Assembly: GCA_025677835.1 (NCBI GenBank)
Contig: JAIXMR010000016.1
Location: 1 to 64,000 of the forward strand
Direction of reading: 5' to 3'
Length of the DNA: 64,000 nt
DNA from: Sporodiniella umbellata
Lineage: Eukaryota; Mucoromycota; Mucoromycetes; Mucorales; Rhizopodaceae
Shown: piece after piece, positions 23,658-35,326 of the stretch
Layout: each line of letters opens with the position of its first letter
Numbering within the stretch: position 1 is the stretch's first letter
Made by a program: the position numbers and the translations under genes
Notes under the pieces: model-generated
Database searches by the model: none
Told to the model about the DNA's origin: nothing
The model's input: only the letters and a program-made list of their open reading frames with translations

Positions 23658-24744
23658 ATTAGTCGGCGAAAGAGAGTGTATTGGCTCAGTTGGTAGAGAT
23701 GGGGTTTAGAGCGGACGTGGTTCGAATGAGCTTGGAGCGTTGCGCAGACGATTGTCAACTTCATGAAGTACTAGACGAGGTATTGAAGGGGGAGGGAAAG
23801 CCTAGGGGCCAGGACCGTAAAGAGGGCAACCTTCATTTCAACCAAGGACGATTTGCGGAAGCCGAAACAGCCTATACCACCGCCATCGAACAGCTCCTGC
23901 CAGGCCATCCGGATCGGGTATTGCTCTTGAACAATCGAGCCGCTGCACGTCTCAAGCTGGGTCGTTACGAAGGCTGTCTGGAGGACTGCCATCAGGCCAT
24001 CACCCTGGCCAGTCAAAACACCGCACGCCATCAAGCGCTGGTGGAAGGCGTGCGTTCCTGGCCTTCCCAATGGCTTAAGGCTTTGCATCGGAAAGCTTGC
24101 GCACTCGAAGCACTCCAACGATTCGATCAAGCCAAAGAGGTTTACCAGGCTTACGCTGCACTCGACGGTGCATCCGGTTCGGTCGTCACCCAAGGTTTGG
24201 CTCGCTGTGAACAGAAAATCAGTCAGGGTCAACCATGGCAACCCGCAACAGAAACTACCACCACCGCTTTTCCTGATATCGACTTCAACCTCTTTCTTCA
24301 TCGGGAAGAGATCAACGCCAGTAAGGCCGTACAGGCCATGCGCGCTAGGGAAAAGAAAAAAGAAAGGGAAGACTTGGAACGTTTGGAAAAAACGGATGCC
24401 GTCAATACCCAGTTGGCTCATTGGAAATCTGGTAAAGAAAATAACCTAAGGGCTCTCTTAAGCTCGTTAGAAACCATCCTCTGGTCAAGCGTGGTGTGGA
24501 AACCAGTCACGATGGCCGATTTACTTCAACCCAGGCAATGTAAAGTCACTTATATGAAAGCCATTGCCAAAGTACACCCAGATAAGGTAAAAAAAAAAAA
24601 AACAGGAGGCTTTTCTCTCCGCTCTTACACCTAGTCTGCTAGCTTTCTTCACAAGCCACGGTCGAACAACGTTTATTAGCCAGTGGTGTCTTTACCACCC
24701 TCAATCAAGCTTGGGACACCTTTCGAACTCAACATGGTTTCTAA
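23158..24744 (+). CDS. SWA2: Auxilin-like protein Swa2 (UBA-TPR-J domain)
   Basis: Auxilins recruit Hsp70 through a C-terminal J domain to strip clathrin from vesicles. Five exons (23158-23369, 23427-23493, 23555-23578, 23663-24586, 24643-24744) join in frame to 442 residues. Order of parts: a Pro-rich N-terminus (PPPPKPPRHG), a Ser-run plus Pro-run exon, a 24-nt exon, a UBA domain (~102-145, LAQLVEMGFRADVVRMSLE), three TPR-like helix pairs (~150-285, EGNLHFNQGRFAEAETAY, LLNNRAAARLKLGRYEGCLED), a charged linker and the J domain (~340-442). HPDK is exactly at the end of exon 4 (406-409), followed after the intron by an auxilin-type helix (ATVEQRLLASGVFTTLNQAW). This UBA-TPR-J order is that of yeast Swa2. 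The intron before the UBA exon holds a 34-base T run. Confidence 0.92.
23621..23654. repeat. 34-base T run in a Swa2 intron
   Basis: Uninterrupted T run ending 9 bases before the AG acceptor of Swa2 exon 4, so it doubles as an extreme polypyrimidine tract. Confidence 0.95.
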
Positions 24745-24831
24745 CTCAGCGCAACTCGTAATAAAGAGTCTATGGATTCATTCCTGTTTCTTTTTTTTTT
24801 TTTTTTTTTTTTTTGGTTTTTTTTAAGGGTA

Positions 24832-25230
24832 ATGTCGCTCCCGTTGGATCCCACTCCGTTTGGAAATAGCACGTTTGACCCAAAAAAGTGGATTAACGAT
24901 GCTTTGAGTGAGAAAGAGGATGACCTAAAAGAAACCACGGTGTGGATCAACCGAATACAGATGGCCGGTCAAGATTGCTCACAGCAATTTCAACAGGTGT
25001 CAGACACAGTACTCAAACACATGCCACGTACTTTACATGAACTCAAAACACTTTCTGAACAGGCACAGACCGTCCAGACCAAGATCGTAGCCGCTCAAAA
25101 GAAACTCAGTCTACTTCAGGGGCAAACAGGAGACACACTTGAACACTTGGCTCGTCCTGCGCTTGTCAAGACCAGGATGGAAAGCTGTCAACACCTATTG
25201 GATTATACCCTACAGACTAAAATTACCTGA
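24832..25230 (+). CDS. COG7 N-terminal fragment (truncated Golgi tether subunit)
   Basis: A single open frame of 132 residues. It resembles the N-terminus of conserved oligomeric Golgi complex subunit 7: FDPKKWINDALSEKED, then TTVWINRIQMAGQDCSQQF, a MPRTLHELKTLSE helix and ARPALVKTRMESCQHLL. Full COG7 proteins have roughly 750 residues or more; here the frame stops (TGA) just after the first coiled-coil block, and no later exon with a donor site or COG7-like sequence is visible up to the next gene. It may be a broken or partial duplicate, or the rest may have been lost by an assembly join. A long T run (24792-24814) precedes the ATG. The family assignment comes from motif pattern only. Confidence 0.55.
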   Translation: MSLPLDPTPFGNSTFDPKKWINDALSEKEDDLKETTVWINRIQMAGQDCSQQFQQVSDTVLKHMPRTLHELKTLSEQAQTVQTKIVAAQKKLSLLQGQTGDTLEHLARPALVKTRMESCQHLLDYTLQTKIT

Positions 25231-25585
25231 AAAAGCCTATGCCTAAACCTGAATCCTCCCCTCCTTTTTGTCGAAAGCTTCTTTTCTTGAACTCATCCTT
25301 ATCCGATCCAAAATGAGCCATGCTATCCATTCATCACATATATAGTCAACAATAAAAAAACACACACACATACATACACACATACATACTGAAAATGCTT
25401 ATGGTTGCTTATTTATTTACATCAAAACAAGGAGCAAAGAACAAAAACAAGAAAAACGCAAAGGAGAAAGGTGTTGAATTAAATTTCTTTCTTCTCGAAA
25501 GCCCCCCCCCTCCTCTTTTTATTTTTGTTTTTCTTTTGTTTTTCTTTACTTTTTTTTCTCTCTTGGAAACATCTTTTTGTATACG
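25231..25585. other. Intergenic region after the COG7 fragment
   Basis: No coding signal. Contains a CA/CATA-rich repeat at about 25357-25389 and an AATAAA-like signal near 25350, consistent with a 3' flank. Confidence 0.55.
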
Positions 25586-26481
25586 ATGCATCCTCACGTC
25601 CTGACACAGTACAGTATCCAGTCAGGTAGGGTTGTATGTTTTATAGTGGGAACGTGTATTCTAGGCACAAGAGAGAGTAATAAGAAAAAAGTGTAGATAA
25701 ACAAACGTCAGATAAACATTCTCGACCGGAGCAAGAGGCCTGTGATGATAACGTGACTATAGGAAGTATCCTTAAACGTTCTGCCACCGCACGCCATCCG
25801 GGGGAGAAAGCCAACAAGAGCTTGACGCGAAGTACGAGTCATGCCAACTTGAGAAAGAGTCTGCCGACAGAAGGAGTGGAGGACCAAGAGCTTCAACTGG
25901 CTGTTCAAAGACTCTGGGCTGTGCTTGAATCCGACGCTCAACCTACTTCATCCAGTGTGGATACGCGTGTAGAGGTAAAACAGGATGTTCCTCCTATTTG
26001 CTCTCTTCTCCTTTTGTCTAAAGAACCCTTTTTTTTTTTTTCAAACAGCCAACTGTGTTGGAAATGAATAGTAACACAGGACGTATCCAGACTGTCAAAA
26101 CGTTGACTACCAAGATTTACATTGAAGACGCCAATCAACATACATTCGTACCTCTCACAAACATGTTGACATCCGCCATGGTCGTACAGTCCTTGAAAAA
26201 AAAGGGTTTGCTCGATACTTCGAACGATTGGGCCTTTTTTGAAATTGCTAATAGTCATCTTGTTGGTAACTTCCATCTCCCTTTTCACCTCCCTTTTCCT
26301 CCCCTCTCCTTATTCAATAGACATCTTTACTTATTCTAAATCAATCAGAGCGTCCGATGCGAACATGGGAAATTGTATTGGATATCATCAGTGGATGGCA
26401 ACCCGACAGTAACAATGCCTTGTTGGTGAAAAGATATCCTTATCATCATACCCTAACATCCGAAGTAAGAATACCCCTTTC

Positions 26482-26536
<55 letters not shown>

Positions 26537-26953
26537 CATCTTTAACGCGCTCTCCTTAGACCCTACTTCAAAAACCTTTAGTGTCCATGCATGGCTGGTT
26601 ATCAATCGAATACAAAAAAGGAAAATGGCAAAAGAGATATTGTTTCATTAAAGACAACGCTATCCACCACGCCAAAGAGAAAGTAAGTCACCGTCGTCCT
26701 ATCTCTACAGAACGTTTAATCCTAATAACAACCAGGGTGCTATCTCATCCATCCTATGTCATCTGGCTTCCTATGATGTGTATACACTACTGCAGCCTTT
26801 AGATAGCAGCCCCACACAGTTTGTGTTTGCCATTCGAGCTCAAGAGAAAGCCAGCAAATTTGAAAAAGAGGGGGATTATATTCGGTTTATGGCTACGGAA
26901 GATCAAGAGGAAATGAAAAGATGGGTGTTGGGTATTCGACAGACCAAGGTATA

Positions 26954-27001
<48 letters not shown>

Positions 27002-27502
27002 CTTGCTTGTTTCCAGAGCACGATTCATCACCAATGTCATCCACAACGAGTCATGCATCCACTTTCCCCAGTGTTTCTAGAAGAAAGATGGATCACTGAA
27101 GAATGTACCAACCGTCGAAACAAGAGTGGACTGTCTCCGAGTGAATCCACACGTCGGTTGGAAAGGGCCAAATCAAAACGATCCGAAAGTGAACCAAGAA
27201 CAGAAGAAAATGAAGAGGAAAACAATACTACCCCATTGATCCAGATCAATCATAAAATTCAATTTGTCAAAGGTTCCCTTTTGGCTCAAGGCGAACCCGA
27301 AAAGAAACTATTACGCTCCAAAAGTGTACGTGAACTCTCCGAGAGTAAAAAACAGGTCCTCAGGAGAAAACAGACCCGTAAGAAACTACCCGAGTCTGCC
27401 ATCACCTTGCTTCAATTGGAAGAAACACCCGAACGCTTTCATTCAAGGGAACTTCACGGACGTCACGTAAAACCTTTGCTCAACTTTGATACCAGAAAAT
27501 AG
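25586..27502 (+). CDS. Ras-association and PH domain protein (RA-PH)
   Basis: Seven exons (25586-25625, 25697-25974, 26049-26265, 26349-26464, 26560-26682, 26736-26948, 27017-27502) join in frame to 490 residues. The 40-nt first exon is inferred: it carries the only ATG that joins in phase to the open upstream sequence. Residues ~118-205 form a Ras-association-like domain (TKIYIEDANQHTFVPLTNML, ALLVKRYPYHH). Residues ~225-330 form a PH domain (MHGWLSIEYKKGKWQKRYCFI at its start, EEMKRWVLGIRQTK at its end). The tail is basic, Arg/Ser/Glu-rich and probably disordered. The arrangement is that of the Grb7/RIAM/lamellipodin-like RA-PH module, which couples small GTPases to membrane lipids; the fungal role is inferred to be in polarity or actin signalling. 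Intron 4 carries a 52-base A run and intron 6 a (TG)n(TA)n tract. Confidence 0.87.
26483..26534. repeat. 52-base A run in an RA-PH intron
   Basis: The longest homopolymer in the window; it fills most of intron 4 of the RA-PH gene between the donor (26465) and the acceptor (26559). Confidence 0.95.
26954..26998. repeat. (TG)n(TA)n compound microsatellite
   Basis: About eight TG units followed by about fourteen TA units within intron 6 of the RA-PH gene. Confidence 0.95.
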
Positions 27503-27607
27503 TCTCTACAAATAATAATAACATCTCTTATTGAAAATCCTGAAGGAGATAAAAAAAAAAAATGGGGGGGGGGGTTTTTTTTTTTTTTTTGGAACAAATT
27601 GTTTTTA

Positions 27608-28166
27608 TTATGATGATGGATGATAGTCAGTGCGTATACTGGGAGATGCGATCGTCTTATCGTTCGTATGATTGTTATGATGATTATAATGGGGACTTTG
27701 GCTTTCCTCACTCGTGCTGTGATGATGATTGGCCAACTTGCCTTCATTCTGTAGTTCAGCAATCTCTGCAGCAGCTTGAAAAAAATGATGAGTTTAGAAG
27801 CCCAAGGAGAGTGCGAGTTCGATAAAAGTGTGTGTGTGTGTGTGTGTTTCTAAACAAACAAACAAAAAGATACTTACTTAAGAAACGACCTCCAGGTCCT
27901 CTTGGACGACGCATAGCGTGCTTATGTCGACTTTCATGAAGATAAGGCTTTCGGTTTCTTTCCAACTTGTGTAGCTCCTCTAGTTTTAAACGAGCCGCTC
28001 GTCTTTTCAAAATACGGTGGTATTGTTTAGCGTTTACATAAAGTGGCTCTTCCTCTACTACAGTTTGTGCTGGGGCCGCTGTTGGTGTGGGCGTTATGAT
28101 CACTTCGCCATTCTGTCCTCGATAAATAATATTACCAGCTCCTGGGTTAGGTTGTGTATTCATCAT
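27608..28166 (-). CDS. HAP2: NF-YA/HAP2 subunit of the CCAAT-binding factor
   Basis: DNA-contacting subunit of the trimeric CCAAT-binding factor (NF-Y/HAP complex). The conserved core is complete: [19 protein letters not shown] (NF-YB/YC association helix) followed by the linker and the DNA-binding block [25 protein letters not shown]. Exons 28166-27878 and 27774-27608 join in frame to about 151 residues, ending in an Asn/His/Ser-rich tail. The start is uncertain: the ATG at 28166 lies 24 nt inside an exon whose 5' edge looks like an acceptor (GACAG after a 30-base A run on the plus strand), so an upstream exon may exist in 28.2-28.5 kb. A (GT)n tract lies in the intron. It converges with the RA-PH gene with 105 nt between stops. 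Confidence 0.92.
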
Positions 28167-28190
28167 CTCTGCGCGCGTGCCGAAACCTGT

Positions 28191-28223
<33 letters not shown>

Positions 28224-28328
28224 TTGAGTTAATATGATAGGACAATACAATCTCCCAATAAGAACCGTTTGTTTATGAAAAGAAAAAGAGAAATAGCCCT
28301 CTCCAAAGGAGACCAACAAAAAAAAAAA

Positions 28329-28359
<31 letters not shown>

Positions 28360-28669
28360 CGGGTGGGAAAAAAGAGTGGACTTGATTTTGATGACGCGAC
28401 CGTTGATGTAGCTCGGATTTTCTTAGTACCGGCATGGTGTCTGAAAATGATCTACATTCCACCCTGATGATGATGAAACAAAACGTGTTAGTGTAACAAG
28501 CAGATATTGGTACCTGAGTTTGTCTATGACACAAGCTTGTTCTTAATTACACATCAGGCATATTTATACTTCTTCAGTTGACTATATAAAGTAGTACAAA
28601 AGACTGCTGTGAAATAAACACACACAAAAAAAAAAAAAAAAAAAAAAAAATCTTAGTGAAAGAGACTAA
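28167..28669. other. Upstream region of HAP2 with A/T runs
   Basis: Holds a 30-base A run (28192-28221) and an A15-T27 block (28318-28359). A minus-strand open stretch at about 28380-28437 starting [10 protein letters not shown] could be a 5' exon of HAP2, but no firm splice link is seen. Confidence 0.45.
28318..28359. repeat. A15-T27 block
   Basis: An A run directly followed by a T run, self-complementary, upstream of HAP2. Confidence 0.9.
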
Positions 28670-30734
28670 CTACCAATCCTTTAATTTTTGTTGCACTTTT
28701 TCTAAAAATTCATCTGTAAAGTCACTAGATTCCTTCAGTTTTTTTTGGACCCAAGGCATGCGAGAAGCAAGACTCTTTATCATCTTTTCCAGTTTGGTTT
28801 CTGTTGCATCCTGTCGCCACAGTTCTTTAAGAATCGATTTTTCTGGTGATGTATGATAGACGTTCAATAGGCCAAACTAAAAAAAAAAAAGAGTTGTTAA
28901 GCGCTTCTTCAAAAAGAGTTTTTCATCTACCAGTCTTTCAGTTTCTCTCTCTGAGACAGAAGCGTTATCTTCCAATTCATACACCAGTCTCTTTGGCACG
29001 GGTCGTTCACTATTCGAGTTACTGACATGGAACCAGTTGATAACGCTAGCTGAACCAGGCAAGTTGGGATCGTAGGGACCCACAATAGCACCTACAAAAG
29101 GCTCAGTAGATCTCTGATCTTCTCGGCAGAGTACTTGGTAGTTGCGTTGATTTTCAATATCAATCAGACTAGGATCGGGAATAAATGTAGGATGTGAGTG
29201 ATACCAGCCCACCACTTTCATATTGCATTCCTCAATCAACTGGCGAGTCTCTATAGCACTCGTGGGATCCATCTCCACATTCACGTCGTTTCGACCGGTT
29301 TCAATCGACCGACAAGGATAAGCCTCTCGGATAGTCATCACTTTAGAGGATCAGCATAAGCATGTCGTTTGTCGTCTTTCAATATCTTACCTCTGTTTTC
29401 CCTATCCCACTCGCCTGCTAAAAATCCAATGATTTCTGTCGTCATCAAATGCGAATGGAAATCCATGGCCAATAACACGTTCGAGTTCACTTTGATTTCA
29501 AAAGGTTGCGAACCTGCTATGTTCGATCCCGGTTTACCCATAAATGGCTCACATTTTACCATAGTCAATGGATCCCTAAATTTCAATTAATGTCTCGTGT
29601 TTTGTTTGATCCATCACATACTCGTTCTTTGTGGTCTGTCCATAGTTTATCGACTCGCGCTGCTTTCTTAGTCGAGAAGAAGAATAGCTTGTTCTACCTG
29701 TTGTGTCGTAAGCCTCTGTTGGTGCTCTATAAGAAAAAATAAGTTTCTTTTGAGCTCATCTGCTTGTATATTCAAAGTAGACGTGTTTTACATGGAAGAA
29801 GCTGAAAGAGACGTATTCAATTTCACTTTGTCTACATTTTTCTTGGGTTTCTTTTCACTTTGAGCTTTTGCTTTATCGCTACTAGGTTCAACAGGCTGAT
29901 GTACTATGTCCTCTTTGGGTATCATAGACTTCAAATAGGGCTTTGCTGCTGCCGAATTAGGATCTAATGGCTTTCCTGACAGCGTATAGCCCTCGCCAGT
30001 TAATAAAACTTTTTCTGGTAAAGGAACATTGTCTCTATACATCTTTATAAAGTGTTTTTGAGCATGGCTTCGAATCGAATTAGGATCTCGGGTCGCCACA
30101 TGCGCTTGTAACTAAAACATCAAAAACTAAGTTTACAACATAACCCAATCGCTTTTTTCTTTTTACTCTAGTCCAATCTCTTCCAAAAAGCTCTAACCCT
30201 TCTATAAATTTTTCTTCTTCCAAGTCGGTATAAACGCCTGTGTTGTATCCTTCAGGAACAGGTTTTCGTGGTTTTTTATTCACTGACTGTTTTTCATCCC
30301 CTTCTTTTTCCTCCGTTGTATCTACATCTACTGCTTTGTCGCTTTTAGCTGTTACCTCTTCTTTCACATTAGCAGTAGCAGTGTTAGTACTAGCAATGGC
30401 TGAGGTGGCAGGCGTTTTTCTTTTACGCCCTCTTTTAGCTAAAAGTACACCTGGTCAGTCTTCTTTTTGCTTTTTTTTTTTTTTTTTTTTTTTGGTTATT
30501 TTGGGTCTTGTCACCTTCTTTTTTGGGCGTTACACGTCCTTTCTTTTTTGGGTCAAAATCGTCTTCAGAATTGTCCTCATAGCTATCATCCATATTATCA
30601 TAATGCTGGTTGTCATTACTATATTCTGCATAATAGTCAGCGTTTCCTTGCGATAAAGCATCTTCTGCTAGTAATTGAGCAATAAGAGCAGAGCTCATCT
30701 CTTCTTCTTTGCTTTTTGAAATGGCTTTTGGCAT
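28670..30734 (-). CDS. SANT + JAMM/MPN+ metalloprotease (MYSM1-like deubiquitinase)
   Basis: Seven exons (30734-30515, 30438-30167, 30111-29792, 29726-29622, 29575-29391, 29340-28931, 28876-28670) join in frame to 572 residues. An acidic N-terminus leads to a Lys-rich AT-hook-like RGRKRK motif, then a SANT/Myb domain (~134-190: YTDLEEEKFIEGLELFGRDW, then HVATRDPNSIRSHAQKHF). After a linker comes an MPN domain with a complete zinc-protease JAMM motif: Glu in TTEIIGFLAGEW, then H415-S-H417...D428 in YHSHPTFIPDPSLID. The C-terminus is helical and ends KLKDW. MYSM1 (2A-DUB) removes ubiquitin from histone H2A and has SANT-SWIRM-MPN; no SWIRM domain is recognisable here. A catalytically active chromatin-linked deubiquitinase is the natural inference; the substrate is not shown by sequence. 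Confidence 0.88.
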
Positions 30735-33700
30735 CTCTGAGTAAATTAGTATCAATCGAAAGAAGTTCCTCAGCTCTCCCTCTCTCTCTTCTCCCCCCCC
30801 CTTATTTTGACAGCTCTTCACAGTCTTAATTTTTTTTTTTTTTGGGTAAAATTGTTGCACGTCACATAAACAGGCACACTATGTATCTTATTTTTCTCTG
30901 CTAAAAAAATAGGTTTCTTTACTACGCATATGTGCAAGTGTGGCTATCTTAATGAGGATAGATAAGCTCAGATCGATCTTTGAGGTGTTTTTTTTTTCGT
31001 GTACAAACGTTGCGCTGTATCTTTTAATCATTCTCTGTACAAGTGAACAAATGATTAAAAGGTTAACTCTAAACGTGACAGCTATAGGAAAATCCTCATC
31101 TCAAAATAGACTAGGGCTGATCATCAGCTGCCTTTCGCTTCCTAAGGTAATTATTAGTTAGTAATAAATCTCTTGTTTGTTTGATTTTTTTTTTTTTAAA
31201 AAAAAAAAAAAAACATATAATAAACTTCAAAAAACATACCATTGTATATGCATTTTGATGAAATTATAGTCAAACTCCACATTGTCTTTTGCTGCTTCTC
31301 ATGATCGATTTAACGGTTTGTATGGTTGAGGTATATACAAACTAAATACTCAAACACTTTTAAGATTTTTTTTTTACTGCGCTGAAATCTAAAAACAAAA
31401 CGTTTGATACTAATAAAAATAAGCATGCACATTTGTTTATATATGTAGCCTATTTGAACAATAAAGCAAAGAGTTCTTTGGGTACACTAAAAGCTCAGTG
31501 AACGGATTATTTTTGAATTTGTCTAGCTTTTTTTTTACACAAACGATCAAAATCGCCCTGTTTAAACATGTATCTATCGACAGCAGATGGAAATTTTCAT
31601 GTATAAAGTACCCTTCAATATACAGCAACTAATTTCATTTGATCATCAAGTTTTGAGACAGTGGTTAATCAGAATCGAAAGCTGCTAAGATCATCATAAA
31701 CAGACTATGGACTGATGATACTGGACGCATTTTTTTTATGCAGTTGTATAAAAACTTTTTCCACAAGTATGTATGTTTGTTTAGTAAAAAAAAAAAAGAC
31801 TGACTTATTTCTAAGACTAGTAAGTATAAGGCCACTTTTTATGGCTTTTGTTGATAAAAGCAAAAAGAAACATATTTACAGAGTGTATGCTTTTGGATGT
31901 ATTGTATTAATCCAGTCATCTAAAAATTTTAAAAAGAATTCCTATCTTTCTTCAAAACGCGCAAGCATAATATAGACAGTGAAAGGGATTCCTTTTAGAA
32001 ATTTTATTTGGGATTTTGAATCGGCTGAACATCTTTGCAGGGTGACTTTTGCATGTCGTTATAACAAACAGTTACTCGGATTTAAACGGTAGTGTCAGTC
32101 AGCGATTTCTTTTTAAAATAACTGGGCTTGAAAAAAACCTCACAAATGCATCCAGTAGGGAATTTCTTTTCTCTTTACCATGCTCTTAAAGACACCCTAA
32201 ACCTATTCAGCAAGTACAAAGTACGCTGCTTGTGTCTCCCTCCTATCTTTTTCTTAAAAAAGGTTTTTGCCAGAGTTGGTAATTGATAAGCAAAGTCTTT
32301 TGCTGGCTATGCGATGTAATTTCCAAAACAACTTTCAGGAGATTCTCAGTCTGAGCATTCAGGTTTATTATAGTTTGACAAATTTAAAGGTCCGTGAGTT
32401 TCTGTTGGTAATGTACTGCTCTTGTTCACGTTTTTCTAAATAAAACATCATATAACGAACCAGACTGTTGAAAAAGCAATCGCAGTTCATTTGACTAAGT
32501 TCTAAATATCGCAGCAGCAGCTAAGTTTTCAGGGGTCCAACGCCAAAGAGTATTGAGCAAGCTATGTCATTAGAAAAAGGGTGATTCATATATATTTGTT
32601 TACTATTCATATTTTGGTAATCGATCAACAGTATATATATATATATGCATGTGCCTGAGCATTTTTGTTTCGAATATGCAAATAGCCGAGCGCAAGTAAA
32701 ACCCGATGATTTAAACTTTGACAAAAGCGGATAGGAGCATGAACACTCATCCATTTTTGACAAGCAGGCTTTGGCGTTTCTAATACACCGGCAACCTCCT
32801 AACCAATTAAAATCACAGGACTAAATATCTCAGTTGCGCTTGTTTACTAAAAAAGGGTAGAATTCAAAGAATTTTCTGTAGTTTTATTTAAGATACCATA
32901 GAAAATAACCTGTATTGTTTCGTGTACTTTAAAAAACAAAACAATAAAAACAGAGAAAAAGCACAGTCATTCAAAGCCATATACAATGATTAAGTTTAGT
33001 ATCGCAGTACCAACCCACCTAAACTACAATAACAAAAGTCTTTGTGCTTTTCTTTGCTCGCAGAGGATTTTGTTTTAACGTCAAGCCCAACGGAAAATCA
33101 ACCTTGTCCACTAAGCATTTGTAATCAATATACCTGAATTAAAAACGCAAGCATTTTTATCAGCAGCGATGAAACTCTATAAAGTTCATTGGATTTCAAA
33201 TTGTAGTCAAATCGGTTTTGATAGAAAAACTCCAAGACCGCTAAGCAAATGCTGCGTCTTTGAGACAGGATATATGGTATCTGTTATAGATTTTTTAAAG
33301 AAATTTCTGGTTTTACTTTTTCATAACGAATACTGGTTATTGTAAGCTTGAGAAGAAGCTGGATACTTTAGTAAACCGCGACTTTTTGCATTAAATCTTT
33401 GTATTAGGGACTTTAACAGCTTCTGATAGGACATAAATTATTTTCAACTTTGAGAACTCTAGATGCTACTAAAGCTTCGTAAGCATATCGTATTTTAAAG
33501 TGTGTTACTGTAGTGGTTTAAGAAAAGATAAAACTATAAGCTGCGAAGATCACAGGCTATATCATAAATAGATACGTATGACTTTTGAAATAAAGTCGCT
33601 TATACTGTCAGCGCAGTGAAAAAAATAAGATCAATAGCTGTTTTTTTTTTATGATAGATCTACCAAATTTTAGTAGTATGGCTCTGGTATCGTTGCACTG

Positions 33701-34686
33701 TACGTGTATTTTTGAGGTAGCTATGCTTATAGATACAGTAAGATTGATACCACAAGGATGTTGGGTAAAAATGAAAAGAACAACAATTTTTATGAAACTA
33801 GGCATGATGCTATATCGCAGACTTTGCCTTTTCTCAGAAATAAAATGGTCGATATGGATTTTGATTCAATTTTTGTCTATTTACGAGGTAGTATATTTGA
33901 GTAAGAGAACAGTATGAGTGGAATATGTAACTATAATTTTCAGCTTAGTTTGCTGCATGTTGATAAAGCAATCAGGTTGGTAATGATTTCAATAGCTAGC
34001 TTTTCATATTTATTCGGTTTTCTAAGAAGTTTTAACGATTTGGTTTTTAATTCATTGACTTTTCCCAAATATTTTTGTCCAATCTACCATGTGCTTCATA
34101 GAAAGAATTACCCTATTTCAAACAAAAGCTGTCTGTTTTTCTTTACTTTTACTGAATATATTTCCAGCAGATATCTCGCCCGCTTAAATAGCTTTTCTTT
34201 AACTTGTACCAAACGTAAACCTCTAAATATCTAACCAATATATTCTCTGGGTTCACTCTTGAGACTGCAATCATTAAAGGTTTGAAAGAGAGTCTACATA
34301 GAACTGTTGCATTTATCAAGGCTGTTAAAGTTGATTAGTATTTAAATGCTATACTGTTTTAATGTACAAACAATTGTAATCTATGATTTCAAAATCAGTG
34401 TCACGTCTTATAGTGTAAATTATACATAAATATACAATATCGATTTTAGAAACCCTTCATAGCGCAAAGCTGCGGTCTCCGAATAAGTCTATCGATTATT
34501 GAGAAGATGAGTTTTAGCAAGTGGGGTTTTTTTAGACTTCGTGAGCTTTTTTTTCCCAGAAAAAAAAATCATGGTTGGAGTTTTTTAAACTACACGCAGA
34601 GCGTATCTGTTGTTTTACACTATATGTAGTGATGAGCCACAAAATTTTAAACATATCTTTAAAAACGCAAAGCCTTATGAGCACAA

Positions 34687-34732
<46 letters not shown>

Positions 34733-35326
34733 CGGGGCTCCTACGACAACATGTATTCATTCTACAGCTAAACTGGAAAAAAAAATTCAAGCCAAATAGA
34801 CACAATAGATAGAATGCATGGAAACGAATACTTTAGCTTCTGATTAGGATATCTTCAGCCTTTTCTAACGATTTCAGGTACATAGAAAAAAGGGAAATCT
34901 TCTTTGCGCTTTTTTTTTTTCATTCGGTGCAATTGTACTAAGGAATAAGACTTTTTAAGGAAAAAAGAAATGAAAGCTGTCCCGAATTTGGAAAAGCCCT
35001 TTAGAGAATCATTGGAGCTGTGACAGTGGCGTGAATTCCAATGTGTTTTGATCGTGATCGGAGTTTCCATAAATGATCAGCTCAACAAAAGAACCGAATG
35101 TTCTTCAACAATACCAATTATCGATTGGAAAGTTCCATTGTACACATAAAGAAAAAAAGAAAAGGACTAGTCAGTATGCATATAGATTTTTTTATCCACC
35201 TATATTGCTGCACGTGAGCTCTCCTTATATCTTATCATGCTTTCTCTCATTAAATATAAATACCATGGCTTTTTATGTTTTTCATTTATATATTAATTCA
35301 ATCCCATTTATTTCGCTACCTAAAAA
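30735..35326. other. 4.6-kb gene desert
   Basis: Very AT-rich. No open frame above about 106 codons, no spliced gene and no structural RNA I can recognise. A poly(T)-poly(A) block lies at about 31187-31213 and a 42-base A run at 34690-34731. The open frames at 33651-33917 and 33914-34234 on the plus strand have no motif. The left end is the promoter side of the MYSM1-like gene and the right end that of the EF-hand gene. Confidence 0.5.
34690..34731. repeat. 42-base A run
   Basis: Long uninterrupted A run in the gene desert; followed by a short GC patch (GCGGGGC). Confidence 0.95.

Noticed and set aside
23771..24421. 216-codon minus-strand frame across the auxilin gene
   Set aside because: Shadow of the TPR and linker-coding exon of Swa2.
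33651..34234. Two consecutive plus-strand frames in the gene desert
   Set aside because: AT-rich chance frames with hydrophobic composition and no homologous pattern.
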